From contig CAVFEH010000011.1 of the NCBI GenBank assembly GCA_963621575.1, positions 5,478 through 69,477 on the forward strand: a stretch of DNA of 64,000 nucleotides, written 5' to 3'. A program made the position numbers and the translations under genes. This DNA comes from UBA1724 sp963621575 (lineage in GTDB: Bacteria > Verrucomicrobiota > Lentisphaeria > Oligosphaerales > Oligosphaeraceae). A model generated the notes under the pieces. The model was not told the DNA's origin. It worked only from the letters and a program-made list of their open reading frames with translations, and ran no database searches. This document shows, one piece after another, positions 43,562-51,628 of this stretch. How positions within the stretch are numbered: the first letter of the stretch is position 1; every line of letters begins with the position of its first letter.

Positions 43562-44629
43562 TTACGCCCCGCTCTCCACACCAGCATCGTCACACCTGTA
43601 TCGAAGGAAGAGTGCCACGGCGAGGAACAGGATTCCCAGTGCGCCAAGCGGAACATAAAGGACCAGATTCCCGTGAGCGGCGTACATCCGCCGGAACCAC
43701 CCCTCCAGCGCCGACGGACGATGGTACGCGCGGTCGTTGAGATTCCGCACTGTCCTATGCTTTGGATCTCCAAAATGCTGATACAGAAACTGTTCATTCA
43801 GCAACAGGCATTCCCTCTGGACCTTCCCAGAAGGCGCAAAATCCTTTTCGGAGATCTCTGGATTCAAAACCAGGTGGCGCATCGTCCGACCATAGACCTT
43901 CTGCTTCCGGTAGTTAAAATGAAAACGGGAAACAACGACTCCCGTAGTGGTGTCGATCGTAAAGATCCTATGCATGGGACGCCTGGCGTAATATCGCGAT
44001 CCGAGATCCGTGACCTGCTCTTTTCTGCCGCCCAGCAAAAGTTGAAGGCTTCCTCCACGAAGCTTTTTCGTATCCTCCAAGGTATCCATGCGCACATGGA
44101 TTTGCTCCCTTCCGCCATAACTTCTCGTCTGCTGGGAAAAGACAGCGATGCTCTTCTCATAGTCGTCCAAGCCACTGAAAATGTGATCGAAATAATGCAA
44201 TGGAAGAATCTCCATGACCTTCGCCCATTCGCCCTTGGCGTAGGCAAAGCTCCCATCGCGATTCTGGGTAAAAACCAGCACCGTCTGCCCCCGGGCATCC
44301 CGCAGTTCCAGCTTTCGGCAGACGAATCCGTCCTTCAGCACAAACCGCCAGAAGGTGCCCTCTTTGGCCTCTGCCAAGCGCATCAACGATGCATCCTCCA
44401 CATCGCAACGGTAGGACGCTGACCGGGAGCGCTCCATTGCCTTTTGCAACACCTCCCGCGCACCAGGATCGTCCGCCTCCACAGCGACTTCTTCCACTGC
44501 GGCATCCACGGATGCCACGCCCTCTGTCGGCGCAGGTTCCTGTGCTTGGGCAGCACCCACAAGCAGCAAAGCTGCCAGCAAACAGAAAAGCGTCCCGGGA
44601 AACCCCGCAAATTGAGTTTTTCTGTGCAT
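43562..44629 (-). CDS. Exported protein with C-terminal membrane anchor, unknown function
   Basis: About 355 residues from the ATG at 44627-44629. The N-terminus is a signal peptide (TLFCLLAALLLVGAAQAQ), then a short acidic linker and a soluble domain of some 230 residues rich in beta strands (FWRFVLKDGFVCRKLEL, TVLVFTQNRDGSFAYAKG, IFTIDTTTGVVVSRFHFNY). A transmembrane helix near the C-terminus follows (VLYVPLGALGILFLAVALFL) with a short RYRC tail. The repeated use of a secreted beta-rich domain weakly recalls outer-membrane lipoprotein-sorting proteins (LolA fold), but I do not claim it. It is in a tail-to-head row with two other unrecognised exported proteins and the O-antigen ligase-like gene. 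Confidence 0.75.
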   Translation of the reverse strand: MHRKTQFAGFPGTLFCLLAALLLVGAAQAQEPAPTEGVASVDAAVEEVAVEADDPGAREVLQKAMERSRSASYRCDVEDASLMRLAEAKEGTFWRFVLKDGFVCRKLELRDARGQTVLVFTQNRDGSFAYAKGEWAKVMEILPLHYFDHIFSGLDDYEKSIAVFSQQTRSYGGREQIHVRMDTLEDTKKLRGGSLQLLLGGRKEQVTDLGSRYYARRPMHRIFTIDTTTGVVVSRFHFNYRKQKVYGRTMRHLVLNPEISEKDFAPSGKVQRECLLLNEQFLYQHFGDPKHRTVRNLNDRAYHRPSALEGWFRRMYAAHGNLVLYVPLGALGILFLAVALFLRYRCDDAGVESGA

Positions 44630-44655
44630 GCTCTTTTCGCCTCCTGTTCTTTTGC

Positions 44656-45198
44656 TTAATACCACTTCGTGAAGGCGACATACCAGTTTTCCCCGTATGC
44701 AATGGGCTGATACTCTCCACCGCCATAATGCGCCACCGTCTCCGTAAACTTCACCAAGTTCTCGGCTATGTTCACACGATAGGAATCCTTGGCCGTCTTC
44801 AGAAACGAATACTGAAGCAAACGCTCTTCCTTTCCATCCGGACGAACTAGGCGGATACAGTGTTGTTCAGGCAACGCCCTGCTCTGGGGATTTACAGGCG
44901 CATAGTCCGCCTCATTCTGGATCTCCGACAACGGGGTGACAAAAACCTCCTCCGTGGAAATGCAGTCCCCTTCCTCTAAATAATAGCATACCAGCATCAG
45001 ACTCGGCGGACGCAGTTGCAGCGTATACTCCTCTGGCGTCCGCCCCCTAAGCCCCCAGAACACACCACCCGCACACACCAGAACCACCACAAAAAACGTG
45101 CAAAACAGCACACTCTTCTTTCTCTGCCGTAAGCTCACAGGCATTCCTCCCGTGTTCAGACATTCGTTATCCCATCCATGCCTTTCCTTATCCTTCAT
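44656..45198 (-). CDS. Membrane-anchored protein, unknown function
   Basis: 180 residues from the ATG at 45196-45198; an internal ATG at residue 19 is an alternative start. One transmembrane segment lies at about residues 30-48 (VLFCTFFVVVLVCAGGVFWG). A soluble, probably periplasmic domain of about 130 residues follows with scattered cysteines and aromatic residues (LMLVCYYLEEGDCIS, NWYVAFTKWY at the very end). No family is recognised. It lies between two other exported-protein genes, 26 bases before the one at 43562-44629, so the three are probably one transcript. Base composition is lower in GC than the surrounding core genes, suggesting accessory DNA. Confidence 0.65.
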   Translation of the reverse strand: MKDKERHGWDNECLNTGGMPVSLRQRKKSVLFCTFFVVVLVCAGGVFWGLRGRTPEEYTLQLRPPSLMLVCYYLEEGDCISTEEVFVTPLSEIQNEADYAPVNPQSRALPEQHCIRLVRPDGKEERLLQYSFLKTAKDSYRVNIAENLVKFTETVAHYGGGEYQPIAYGENWYVAFTKWY

Positions 45199-45228
45199 CT
45201 AAGCCCCCCCTCGCCAACATCAGGATTC

Positions 45229-45681
45229 CTAAAGAAGCTGAGATTGATGGACAACACATGGATTATTTATGATAATGGGATCTACATGCATTGCGTAGTA
45301 ATACTCGTCATTCACCTCATTGTAATACTGAATCACGGATAGTTCACGTCCACGGCGATTGTACCCTCCCCCTGTTCCGTCATGAGAGCCCCCATTAAGA
45401 CCTGGAACAGTGACAGTATCCAAATAGCACCAACACCTCAAGTTATCGTTTGTCACCCTCCATCCAAGCGCCACCGCCCAATCGTCATTCAAACCTGCTT
45501 CACAAACAATCGTAACAATGCCAGTATAGCCAGCCCGGCCACATTTACACTCCAAAAGATTACTCGTGTAAACCTCAATAACAACTCCTTCCGGTTCCGC
45601 CAGGATCTCATCACTCCACACTTGCAAGCCGAATCCCGACACAAAGACGGCGAAAAACAGACAAATCCAATAATGGCGCAT
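45229..45681 (-). CDS. Small secreted cysteine-containing protein, unknown function
   Basis: 150 residues from the ATG at 45679-45681, with AGGAGG 6 bases upstream (the best ribosome site in this cluster). The N-terminus is a signal peptide (MRHYWICLFFAVFVSGFGL, cleavage near SDE). The mature part has six or so cysteines (LECKCGRAGYTG, CEAGLND, LRCWCYLDT, PCVVHQS) and a Gly/Asn-rich loop, suggesting a small disulfide-stabilised exported protein. It ends with VVHQSQLL. No family is recognised. It is the first gene of the three-gene row, and the intergenic region to the divergent MATE gene is 255 bases. Confidence 0.65.
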   Translation of the reverse strand: MRHYWICLFFAVFVSGFGLQVWSDEILAEPEGVVIEVYTSNLLECKCGRAGYTGIVTIVCEAGLNDDWAVALGWRVTNDNLRCWCYLDTVTVPGLNGGSHDGTGGGYNRRGRELSVIQYYNEVNDEYYYAMHVDPIIINNPCVVHQSQLL

Positions 45682-45796
45682 AGCGACCTCCTGTTCTGAG
45701 TGACATGTTGCAACGCATAACACAACGAAAACACAGGGACCGAAGGCGGAAATACTATACCCCGCACACCTGCTTTTTTCTATCACTGGGAAAAAA

Positions 45797-45832
45797 GCAG
45801 GGGTGCGGCAGCCACCGTCCTTTGGATTTCCC
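45797..45832. repeat. GC-hairpin dispersed repeat, divergent copy D
   Basis: GCAGGGGTGCGGCAGCCACC followed by GTCCTTTGGATTTCC. The second half matches copy C (63829-63872) and the first half resembles copy A. It is in the divergent intergenic region before the MATE gene. Confidence 0.35.
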
Positions 45833-45936
45833 CACGCCGCACTTCCTCCTTTTTGGATCTTCCCCGCCGCCTTACATTATGTGCCTTGTCGACTGTAGTA
45901 GCCTTCCCCTCCCCTTTTGTTGTTCCGAGGTCCCCC

Positions 45937-47295
45937 ATGTTCCGCGACCGTGCCTTTTTGCGAAAGCTGTTGTTTCTCGCCTTTCCGCTGACCTTGCAGA
46001 ATCTGATGCTGGCGTTGGTGGCGGCGGGGGACGCTCTGATGCTGGGGAAGTTGCACCAGAATGCGATGGCGGCGGTTTCGCTGGCCAGCCAGATTCAGTT
46101 CGTGCAGAACACGCTGTTGGGCGGCATTGCGGCAGGCATGGGGGTCCTGGGGGCGCAGTACTGGGGCAAGGGCGACAAACAGGTGCTGGGCCGTCTCCTG
46201 GGACTGGGCGTGACCCAAGCCACGGCGGTGAGCGTGTTTTTCTTCCTGGGATGCTACTTCCTGCCAGAGCTCCTGATGCGGCTCTTCGCGGGGGACGCGG
46301 AGTTGATCGCCCTGGGAGCCGAATACCTCCGGATGGCGGCCTGGAGCTATCTTCTCACGGGGGTCTCCCAGTGCTACCTGGCCATTCTGCGCGTCAGCGG
46401 CCACGCCACGCACTCCGCCTGGATCAGCGCCACCACGGTGGTGCTCAATATCGTGCTGAACGCGGTCTTCATCTTCGGACTGGCGGGGGCGCCGGCGTTG
46501 GGAGTGAAGGGCGCGGCGCTGGCCACGGTCCTGGCGCGCATCGTGGAGCTCTCCTGGTGCATCCTCATTAGCCTTCGTCCAAACTACATCCGGCTGAAGC
46601 CGAAGGCCCTGGTGGTCTTTCCGAAATTCCTCTTCCTGGACTTCTGGAAATACACCCTGCCCCTCCTGGGGGCCTTCACCCTCTGGGGTGTCGGCTTCAC
46701 GACCTACACCGCCATCCTGGGGCACATGGGACCCGACGCCGCGGCCGCCAACGCCATCGCCGCCGTGATCCGGGATCTGCTCTGCTGCATGGCATCCGGC
46801 TTCGCCATGGCCGCCGGCATCGTCATCGGAAACGAACTGGGAGCGGGACGTCTGGAGACGGGAAAGCTCTATGGCGACCGCATGGTGGGACTCTCCTTCC
46901 TCATGGGACTCCTCTGCACCGCCTGCTCCCTTGCCTGCATCCCCTTGGCGAACCACTTCCTGCCCCTCACCGACACCGCGCGGCACTACACGGCCGGAAT
47001 GCTGGTCATCCTCTCCGTCTACATGATCGGACGGACCGTGTGCACAGTGGTGATCAACGGAATCTTCGATGCCGGCGGAGACACCCTGTTCGACATCGTC
47101 TCCCTCGTCGTCTTCATGTGGTGCTTCGCCCTACCCTGCGCCTTCCTGGGCGCGTTCCTCCTTCACCTGCCTGTCCTCGCCGTCTATGCCTGCACCTGCC
47201 TGGATGAAGTGGGCAAGGTCCCATGGGTCATTATGCACCATAGAAAATACCGATGGGTCAAGAACATCACGCGAGAGGGCGCAGGATGCCCCTGA
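45937..47295 (+). CDS. MATE-family multidrug/cation antiporter
   Basis: 452 residues and 12 predicted helices in two halves. MATE signatures include the N-terminal FPLTLQNLMLALVAAGDALML, the central VLNIVLNAVFIFGLAG, GVKGAALATVLARIVE and the second-half IVIGNELGAGRLE. The family extrudes cationic drugs or metabolites in exchange for Na+ or H+. The ATG at 45937-45939 is chosen for the GAGG at 45927 and because homology begins there; upstream in-frame codons are GC-poor leader. It is monocistronic, divergent from the three-gene row, and followed by a GC-hairpin repeat (47326-47364). The substrate cannot be told from sequence. Confidence 0.88.
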   Translation: MFRDRAFLRKLLFLAFPLTLQNLMLALVAAGDALMLGKLHQNAMAAVSLASQIQFVQNTLLGGIAAGMGVLGAQYWGKGDKQVLGRLLGLGVTQATAVSVFFFLGCYFLPELLMRLFAGDAELIALGAEYLRMAAWSYLLTGVSQCYLAILRVSGHATHSAWISATTVVLNIVLNAVFIFGLAGAPALGVKGAALATVLARIVELSWCILISLRPNYIRLKPKALVVFPKFLFLDFWKYTLPLLGAFTLWGVGFTTYTAILGHMGPDAAAANAIAAVIRDLLCCMASGFAMAAGIVIGNELGAGRLETGKLYGDRMVGLSFLMGLLCTACSLACIPLANHFLPLTDTARHYTAGMLVILSVYMIGRTVCTVVINGIFDAGGDTLFDIVSLVVFMWCFALPCAFLGAFLLHLPVLAVYACTCLDEVGKVPWVIMHHRKYRWVKNITREGAGCP

Positions 47296-47325
47296 AAAAG
47301 CGGAAAGGAGAAGTTTTGCGCATAC

Positions 47326-47364
47326 GGCAGGGATACGGGGCGACACAGCCCCGGTGCCCTTGAA
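47326..47364. repeat. GC-hairpin dispersed repeat, copy B
   Basis: GGCAGGGATACGGGGCGACA then CAGCCCCGGTGCCCTTG. It shares 17 consecutive bases with copy A (20182) and can fold as a GC hairpin between the convergent MATE and phosphotransferase genes. Confidence 0.55.
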
Positions 47365-47431
47365 TATCATGCAACCCCCGCGCAGATCATCCCCAGTGGC
47401 GGTTTTCCGCGCCAGGGGGAATGCGCGCCCG

Positions 47432-48394
47432 CTACGCCGCGCCCCATCGGCCGCGAAGGAATTCCCGGTTGTCGAGGACGAGCCATAGGAAATCGAGTTC
47501 CTGGAGGATCATCTCCCGGTCTTTGCGTGCGACCCACTCGCGCATCCAGGCGAAACGGAGCGCGGCGACGAGGTCGGGGAGGAACCGCCAGTCCTGGGGG
47601 GAAAGATAATTGTCCTTGCGGAGCGTATGGACCAGTGCAAGCGCCATGGGGCCGGTTAGATAAGCGGGGTCATCCACTCCCAGGCATCCCAGGAGATTCG
47701 CCAGATCATAGGCGGGGGCCTTCGGCCCGCAGAACTCCCAGTCTATGACGCCACGGATGCCGGAGGCTGCCCAGAGGATGTTTCCTGGATGGAAGTCCCC
47801 GTGGCAGAAGGCGGCGGGGGCCTTCTTTTCGTATTCTTCAAAGGCCTTCAATTCCTCCACCATGGGGGACATGTCCTTGACGAGGGCCGGCATGAGCCTC
47901 TGGAAGTGTTCCATGAGGTGTTCGATGTAGTGTCCCAGGCGGAAGGGTATTGTCTGCGCGGCGGGGAGGGAGTCCTTCTGTTCTTGCGAGACTCGCCGGA
48001 GTCCCAGGAGGAATTGCGCCGCCGCTTTTCCGCGCCAGGCGTCCAGCGCGTAGGTCTCTCTGGGGAGGGGTTCCCCATGGATCCAATGACGCAGCTGCCA
48101 GAAGAATCCCTCCTCCTCCACGCCGAATTCCCCGGTACAGGGCGAAAGCCAGGGCGCCACGCCCTCCAGGCCTCCGGTAACCAGGGACCGCAGCGTCTTC
48201 GCCTGACGAACGCGGGACTCCTTCGCCCCAAGAGGAAGGCGCTCCAGGACGAACTTCCGGCCATCCTCGGCTTCCAGGAGCTCCCGCCCCATCGCGCGCT
48301 CCGGACTCCCCGCTATGGTGAGCTCGGGGTATGCCCGCCGCAGAGCGAACCCCCAGCGTCCGAAGACCCGCGTCAGCAAATCCAGCGTTTCCAT
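47432..48394 (-). CDS. APH/ChoK-like phosphotransferase
   Basis: 320 residues of the aminoglycoside phosphotransferase/choline kinase fold. The N-lobe has KFVLERLPLG (P-loop-like Lys region). The catalytic loop is FCHGDFHPGNILW (HGDxxxxN) and the metal site is GVIDWEFCGPKAPAYDLANLLG. Substrates in this superfamily range from antibiotics to homoserine, choline and sugars; nothing here selects one. PVC and Firmicutes CotS-like members have similar length. It is 12 bases after the MFS gene and is the last gene of the maeB-serS-ykgJ-ispD-MFS-aph row. No terminator was found, but the GC-hairpin repeat lies 67 bases beyond. Confidence 0.78.
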   Translation of the reverse strand: METLDLLTRVFGRWGFALRRAYPELTIAGSPERAMGRELLEAEDGRKFVLERLPLGAKESRVRQAKTLRSLVTGGLEGVAPWLSPCTGEFGVEEEGFFWQLRHWIHGEPLPRETYALDAWRGKAAAQFLLGLRRVSQEQKDSLPAAQTIPFRLGHYIEHLMEHFQRLMPALVKDMSPMVEELKAFEEYEKKAPAAFCHGDFHPGNILWAASGIRGVIDWEFCGPKAPAYDLANLLGCLGVDDPAYLTGPMALALVHTLRKDNYLSPQDWRFLPDLVAALRFAWMREWVARKDREMILQELDFLWLVLDNREFLRGRWGAA

Positions 48395-48406
48395 TTCGTG
48401 CGTACC

Positions 48407-49675
48407 CTATCGAGTTTCCGGGGCCTGCTCCAAACCCGAAGACGTCCGGAAGAAAGTCCTGCAGAGGAATGGCAGGGGGAACAGTGCCAGAAGTGCCATG
48501 ACGCGGAGGATTCCCATGGGCGAAAGCGGGATGGCGCCCAGCGCGCCCAGAGCCAGGCTCCCCAGAATCATTCCCACGCAGTCCATCGCGGAGGAGGCCC
48601 CCAGGTAGCGCCCCCGTTCCCTGGGGGGGGACAACCGTTGGATGGCGGTCGTGAGGGGGAGCATATAGAATCCGCTGAAGAATCCGGCGGCGGTGACCAT
48701 CGTGAAGGCCCAGGGAGTGCGGTCTCCCAGGAATCCCAGCGCCATGAGTGCGGCGGCCATGAGGATTCCGCCCACGGGCACCAGCAGGAACGGATGTCGG
48801 CGGCTCCCCAGCAGTCCAGCCAGGAAGCAACCCGCGCCGATGCCCACGCCCAGGGCGGCCTGGAGGAGCCCCATGACCTGGTCGTTGGCCTGCAGGGAAT
48901 TCTTGGCCAGGAGCACCAGGATCAGCTGCGCCATGGCGCCCACGCACCAGAAGACGGAATTCCCCAGGATGGAAGCCAGCAACACGGGATTCTTGCGGCA
49001 CTGCAGGAGCGTGCGGACGTGCGGAGTGACGGGATCGGGGACGCGGAGAGGTCCCGTGCGATGGCCCTCGGGAGTGCGTGTGATCGCGAAACTGGTCAGG
49101 GTTCCCAGGACGGCGATTCCCACGCAGAAGAGCATTGCCACGGGGAGATTCCCCGCTCCCGTAAGATGGGAGATTGCGCCGCCGGCCCATCCGCCGAAGA
49201 TGATGGCCAGGAAGGTCCACATCTGGGTGGCGCCGTTGGCGCGGGGGAGCTCCTCCGGCGTGCTGGTCTCGGGCAGGAAGCCGTATTTTGCGGGGGAGAA
49301 GAAGGCACTCTGGGCCCCCATGCAGAAGAGGACCACCAGCATCAGGTAGGCGTTGTGGAGATATGCCACAAAGAAGCCCAGGACCATTGCCACGATCTCC
49401 CAGGCCTTCATCCACACCATCAGACGCTTCTTGGAACAGCGGTCCGCCAGCACGCCGGCCAGGGAGGAGAAAAGGAGATAGGGCAGGATGAAGACCATCC
49501 CGCCCAGGGAGAGGAAGGCGGAGGCGCGGGAGGAATCCGAGGCCAGGGCGCTGGTGCCGAAGGCCATGACCAGCAGCTTCGACACGTTGTCGTTGAAGGC
49601 GCCCAAAAAGAGCGTGGCCAGGAACGCCAGGAATCCCAGGCGTTTCGAGGATCCGTTATGGGAGGATGAGGTCAT
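48407..49675 (-). CDS. MFS transporter, lysophospholipid-transporter (LplT)-like
   Basis: About 422 residues with 12 helices. The N-terminal FLATLFLGAFNDNVSKLLVM, the loop LADRCSKKRLMVWMK, FSPAKYGFLPE and LPRANGATQMW are hallmarks of the LplT/Aas MFS group, which flips lysophospholipids across the inner membrane for reacylation. The usual fused or adjacent acyltransferase is absent, so the role is uncertain. The ATG at 49673-49675 overlaps the end of ispD by 20 bases; no good ribosome site is seen, suggesting coupled translation. Confidence 0.78.
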   Translation of the reverse strand: MTSSSHNGSSKRLGFLAFLATLFLGAFNDNVSKLLVMAFGTSALASDSSRASAFLSLGGMVFILPYLLFSSLAGVLADRCSKKRLMVWMKAWEIVAMVLGFFVAYLHNAYLMLVVLFCMGAQSAFFSPAKYGFLPETSTPEELPRANGATQMWTFLAIIFGGWAGGAISHLTGAGNLPVAMLFCVGIAVLGTLTSFAITRTPEGHRTGPLRVPDPVTPHVRTLLQCRKNPVLLASILGNSVFWCVGAMAQLILVLLAKNSLQANDQVMGLLQAALGVGIGAGCFLAGLLGSRRHPFLLVPVGGILMAAALMALGFLGDRTPWAFTMVTAAGFFSGFYMLPLTTAIQRLSPPRERGRYLGASSAMDCVGMILGSLALGALGAIPLSPMGILRVMALLALFPLPFLCRTFFRTSSGLEQAPETR

Positions 49676-50360
49676 GGGGGAAGGTGATCTTGGGATTGGG
49701 TCGGGAATTCTCGCAGAAGAGAATCCGTGCCCCGGGAAGCATGGCGCGCACGAGAGAGGCGTCGTCGCTGAAAACGCCCTGTCCGGCCTCCGGGAGTGCC
49801 GTCCAGCGTCGATGGGCCTCCAGGAGGGCCTGTGCGCGGAAGAGCTGCGGAGTCTCCGCCGCCCGAAGAAGGACCCGCGCGGGCGTTTGGAAGAGAGCGC
49901 CGGAATCAGGATCCGCGACATGGATGGTGTCCGTCACCCGGTGGAAAGGAACCACCCCGCAGGCATCGGAATCCCGCCGGAGGAGCTCCCAGCACTCCTG
50001 GAGGAGCGCGTACGTGGCCTGTGGGCGGGCGGCATCGTGGACCGCAATGGCGTCGGGCAGAACGCCCTGCCCGGCCAGGAGTTCCAGGGCCTTCCCCACG
50101 GAATGCGCTCGGGTGGCGCCGCCGGGAACCCAGTGCACTCGTGCCTCCAGCTCTTGTGGAAGAGTCTTCCGGAGGGCATCGGGATCGCGGGATGGCACCA
50201 GGAAGGAGACGCCGGGTCCCTGGAGATTGCGCAGGCAGCGGACGAAGACCGTCTCGCCGTTTTCCAGAGGCGCCAGGAGCTTGTCGCCGCCAAAGCGGGC
50301 GCCGACGCCGCCAGCGGCCACGACCACGACGATCGAGGAGATGTGGGATTTGGAGTTCAC
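49656..50360 (-). CDS. ispD: 2-C-methyl-D-erythritol 4-phosphate cytidylyltransferase
   Basis: The third step of the MEP isoprenoid pathway: joins CTP and MEP to CDP-ME. 234 residues with the nucleotidyltransferase loop VVVVAAGGVGARFGGDKLL, AVHDAARP, VPFHRVTDTI, FQTPARVLLRAAETPQLF and FSDDASLVRAM, all in the order of IspD. The usual PKQ after the Gly-rich loop is GDKLL here, a modest departure. A GTG start at 50358-50360 overlaps the previous stop (GTGA) and gives the normal length; no ATG fits the N-terminus. The C-terminal end overlaps the MFS start. IspF, often fused or adjacent, is not here. Confidence 0.9.
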   Translation of the reverse strand: MNSKSHISSIVVVVAAGGVGARFGGDKLLAPLENGETVFVRCLRNLQGPGVSFLVPSRDPDALRKTLPQELEARVHWVPGGATRAHSVGKALELLAGQGVLPDAIAVHDAARPQATYALLQECWELLRRDSDACGVVPFHRVTDTIHVADPDSGALFQTPARVLLRAAETPQLFRAQALLEAHRRWTALPEAGQGVFSDDASLVRAMLPGARILFCENSRPNPKITFPHDLILP

Positions 50361-51550
50361 AGGATGGTCCCCCGTGTCATGCGTCCGTGGATGTGGTCCA
50401 GCAGCCCGGTGGCGAACTCTCCGTCGGGAGCCGTGAGGTTCCTGTCGTTTCGGGAGGCGGCGTGGATGCGCGCCAGGAGGACGGCGGTCTTCCAAGTATC
50501 CACGAGCGCCTCCAGTCCGGCGAAGAAGGGCCGTCCGTAGTAGGCGGAGCCAAAGAATTGCCGGCTCTCCAGGCGCACGGCAAGGCATCGACGGTAGCAC
50601 TCCCAGGCGCCGGGGGCGGTCTTCCAGCCTTCGTTGTCGAAGAGCCCTGCACGGCGGAGGGGCCTGTCGGGGAGATCGGGCCCCAAGTCGCGGGGGTTTC
50701 CGAAGCCCCAGAGGAAGCGTCCGTTCTGGAGGCACTGCCGCAATCGTGCGTCCAGGGAGAAATCGGGGAGTTGACGATCAAAGCGGAGACAATCCAGCAT
50801 CCGCTGGCGCAGCCGGACCCGTTCCGGCCAGAGGATTCCCAGGACGGGCTCCTCCTGCGGATGCTCCGCCATGGCCTTCCGGAGCATGGAGGGCAGGACT
50901 GTCTCCAGCGTGTCCCCGTCATTGAGGAAAGACGCGCCCAGGGCGCGGAGTCGCCGGACAAGCGTCTGGAGCGCGGGCAGGGAGGGTTGTCCAGGTCCCC
51001 CGGGGAGCCGCAGAAGCCCCGCCAGAAAATCCGCGGTCCGCTGGATGGCCTGCCGGGAGAGTCCCTCCTTTTGCGCCTCCGTGAAGGGCGGCGGAAGAGG
51101 AGGCATCAGGGGATCCTCCAGAAGAGTCTCCAGCTCCACGCGGTAATGGGTCAGCGGAAAGCCCTGGTTCTGCTGGACGGCAGGACAATCGAAGCGGGGC
51201 GCGGCAGTGATTTCATCGTCGAACGTCCGCTGGAACGCGAAGGGATATGCCTGGCAGGAGATGGGTTTGCATCGTCTGCCGAAGGCGGCGTGCATCCGGC
51301 AGAGATCCCCCTCCCCCAGAAACACGCAACGCGCCGTGGCGGCATCGGCCATGAGATAGGACCGTCCGCCCAGCACGCGATAGGAATGGATTCGACGCAG
51401 TTCCGGGTCCTCCCAGGGGAGGCGGGAGATGGCCTCCACTTCCCGGGAAGAGAGCTGAATGAGAAAGCGCCGGCAGCACCGGCCGCATCGCCGGCAGGCA
51501 TACTGTTGACCGGTGGCCAGGCGCAGGCTCATGCGAAAGGGAGAAATCAT
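50357..51550 (-). CDS. YkgJ-family cysteine-cluster protein
   Basis: About 397 residues. The N-terminal third holds the YkgJ cysteine cluster: CRRCGRCCRRF, then CVFLGEGDLCRMH, RRCKPISCQAYPF, and a further Cys near DCPAV. These probably bind Zn or an Fe-S cluster. The remaining 250 residues are helical with no recognised motif, longer than the usual YkgJ domain of about 100 residues. Starts at 51550 (MISPF) and 51532 (MSLRL) are both possible. It overlaps ispD by the GTGA and follows serS by 78 bases. Its biochemical function is unknown. Confidence 0.72.
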   Translation of the reverse strand: MISPFRMSLRLATGQQYACRRCGRCCRRFLIQLSSREVEAISRLPWEDPELRRIHSYRVLGGRSYLMADAATARCVFLGEGDLCRMHAAFGRRCKPISCQAYPFAFQRTFDDEITAAPRFDCPAVQQNQGFPLTHYRVELETLLEDPLMPPLPPPFTEAQKEGLSRQAIQRTADFLAGLLRLPGGPGQPSLPALQTLVRRLRALGASFLNDGDTLETVLPSMLRKAMAEHPQEEPVLGILWPERVRLRQRMLDCLRFDRQLPDFSLDARLRQCLQNGRFLWGFGNPRDLGPDLPDRPLRRAGLFDNEGWKTAPGAWECYRRCLAVRLESRQFFGSAYYGRPFFAGLEALVDTWKTAVLLARIHAASRNDRNLTAPDGEFATGLLDHIHGRMTRGTIL

Positions 51551-51628
51551 CCGCGGCGGCCACCCGGACGACGGGAAGCGCTCCACGCTCCCCGCCCCGT
51601 CCAAGGCGTCACGCCGCGTGGGATGGAA

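Noticed and set aside
47789..49669. Plus-strand open frame opposite the phosphotransferase and MFS genes
   Set aside because: It spans two real minus-strand genes and their gap; the sequence is a shadow of their codons.
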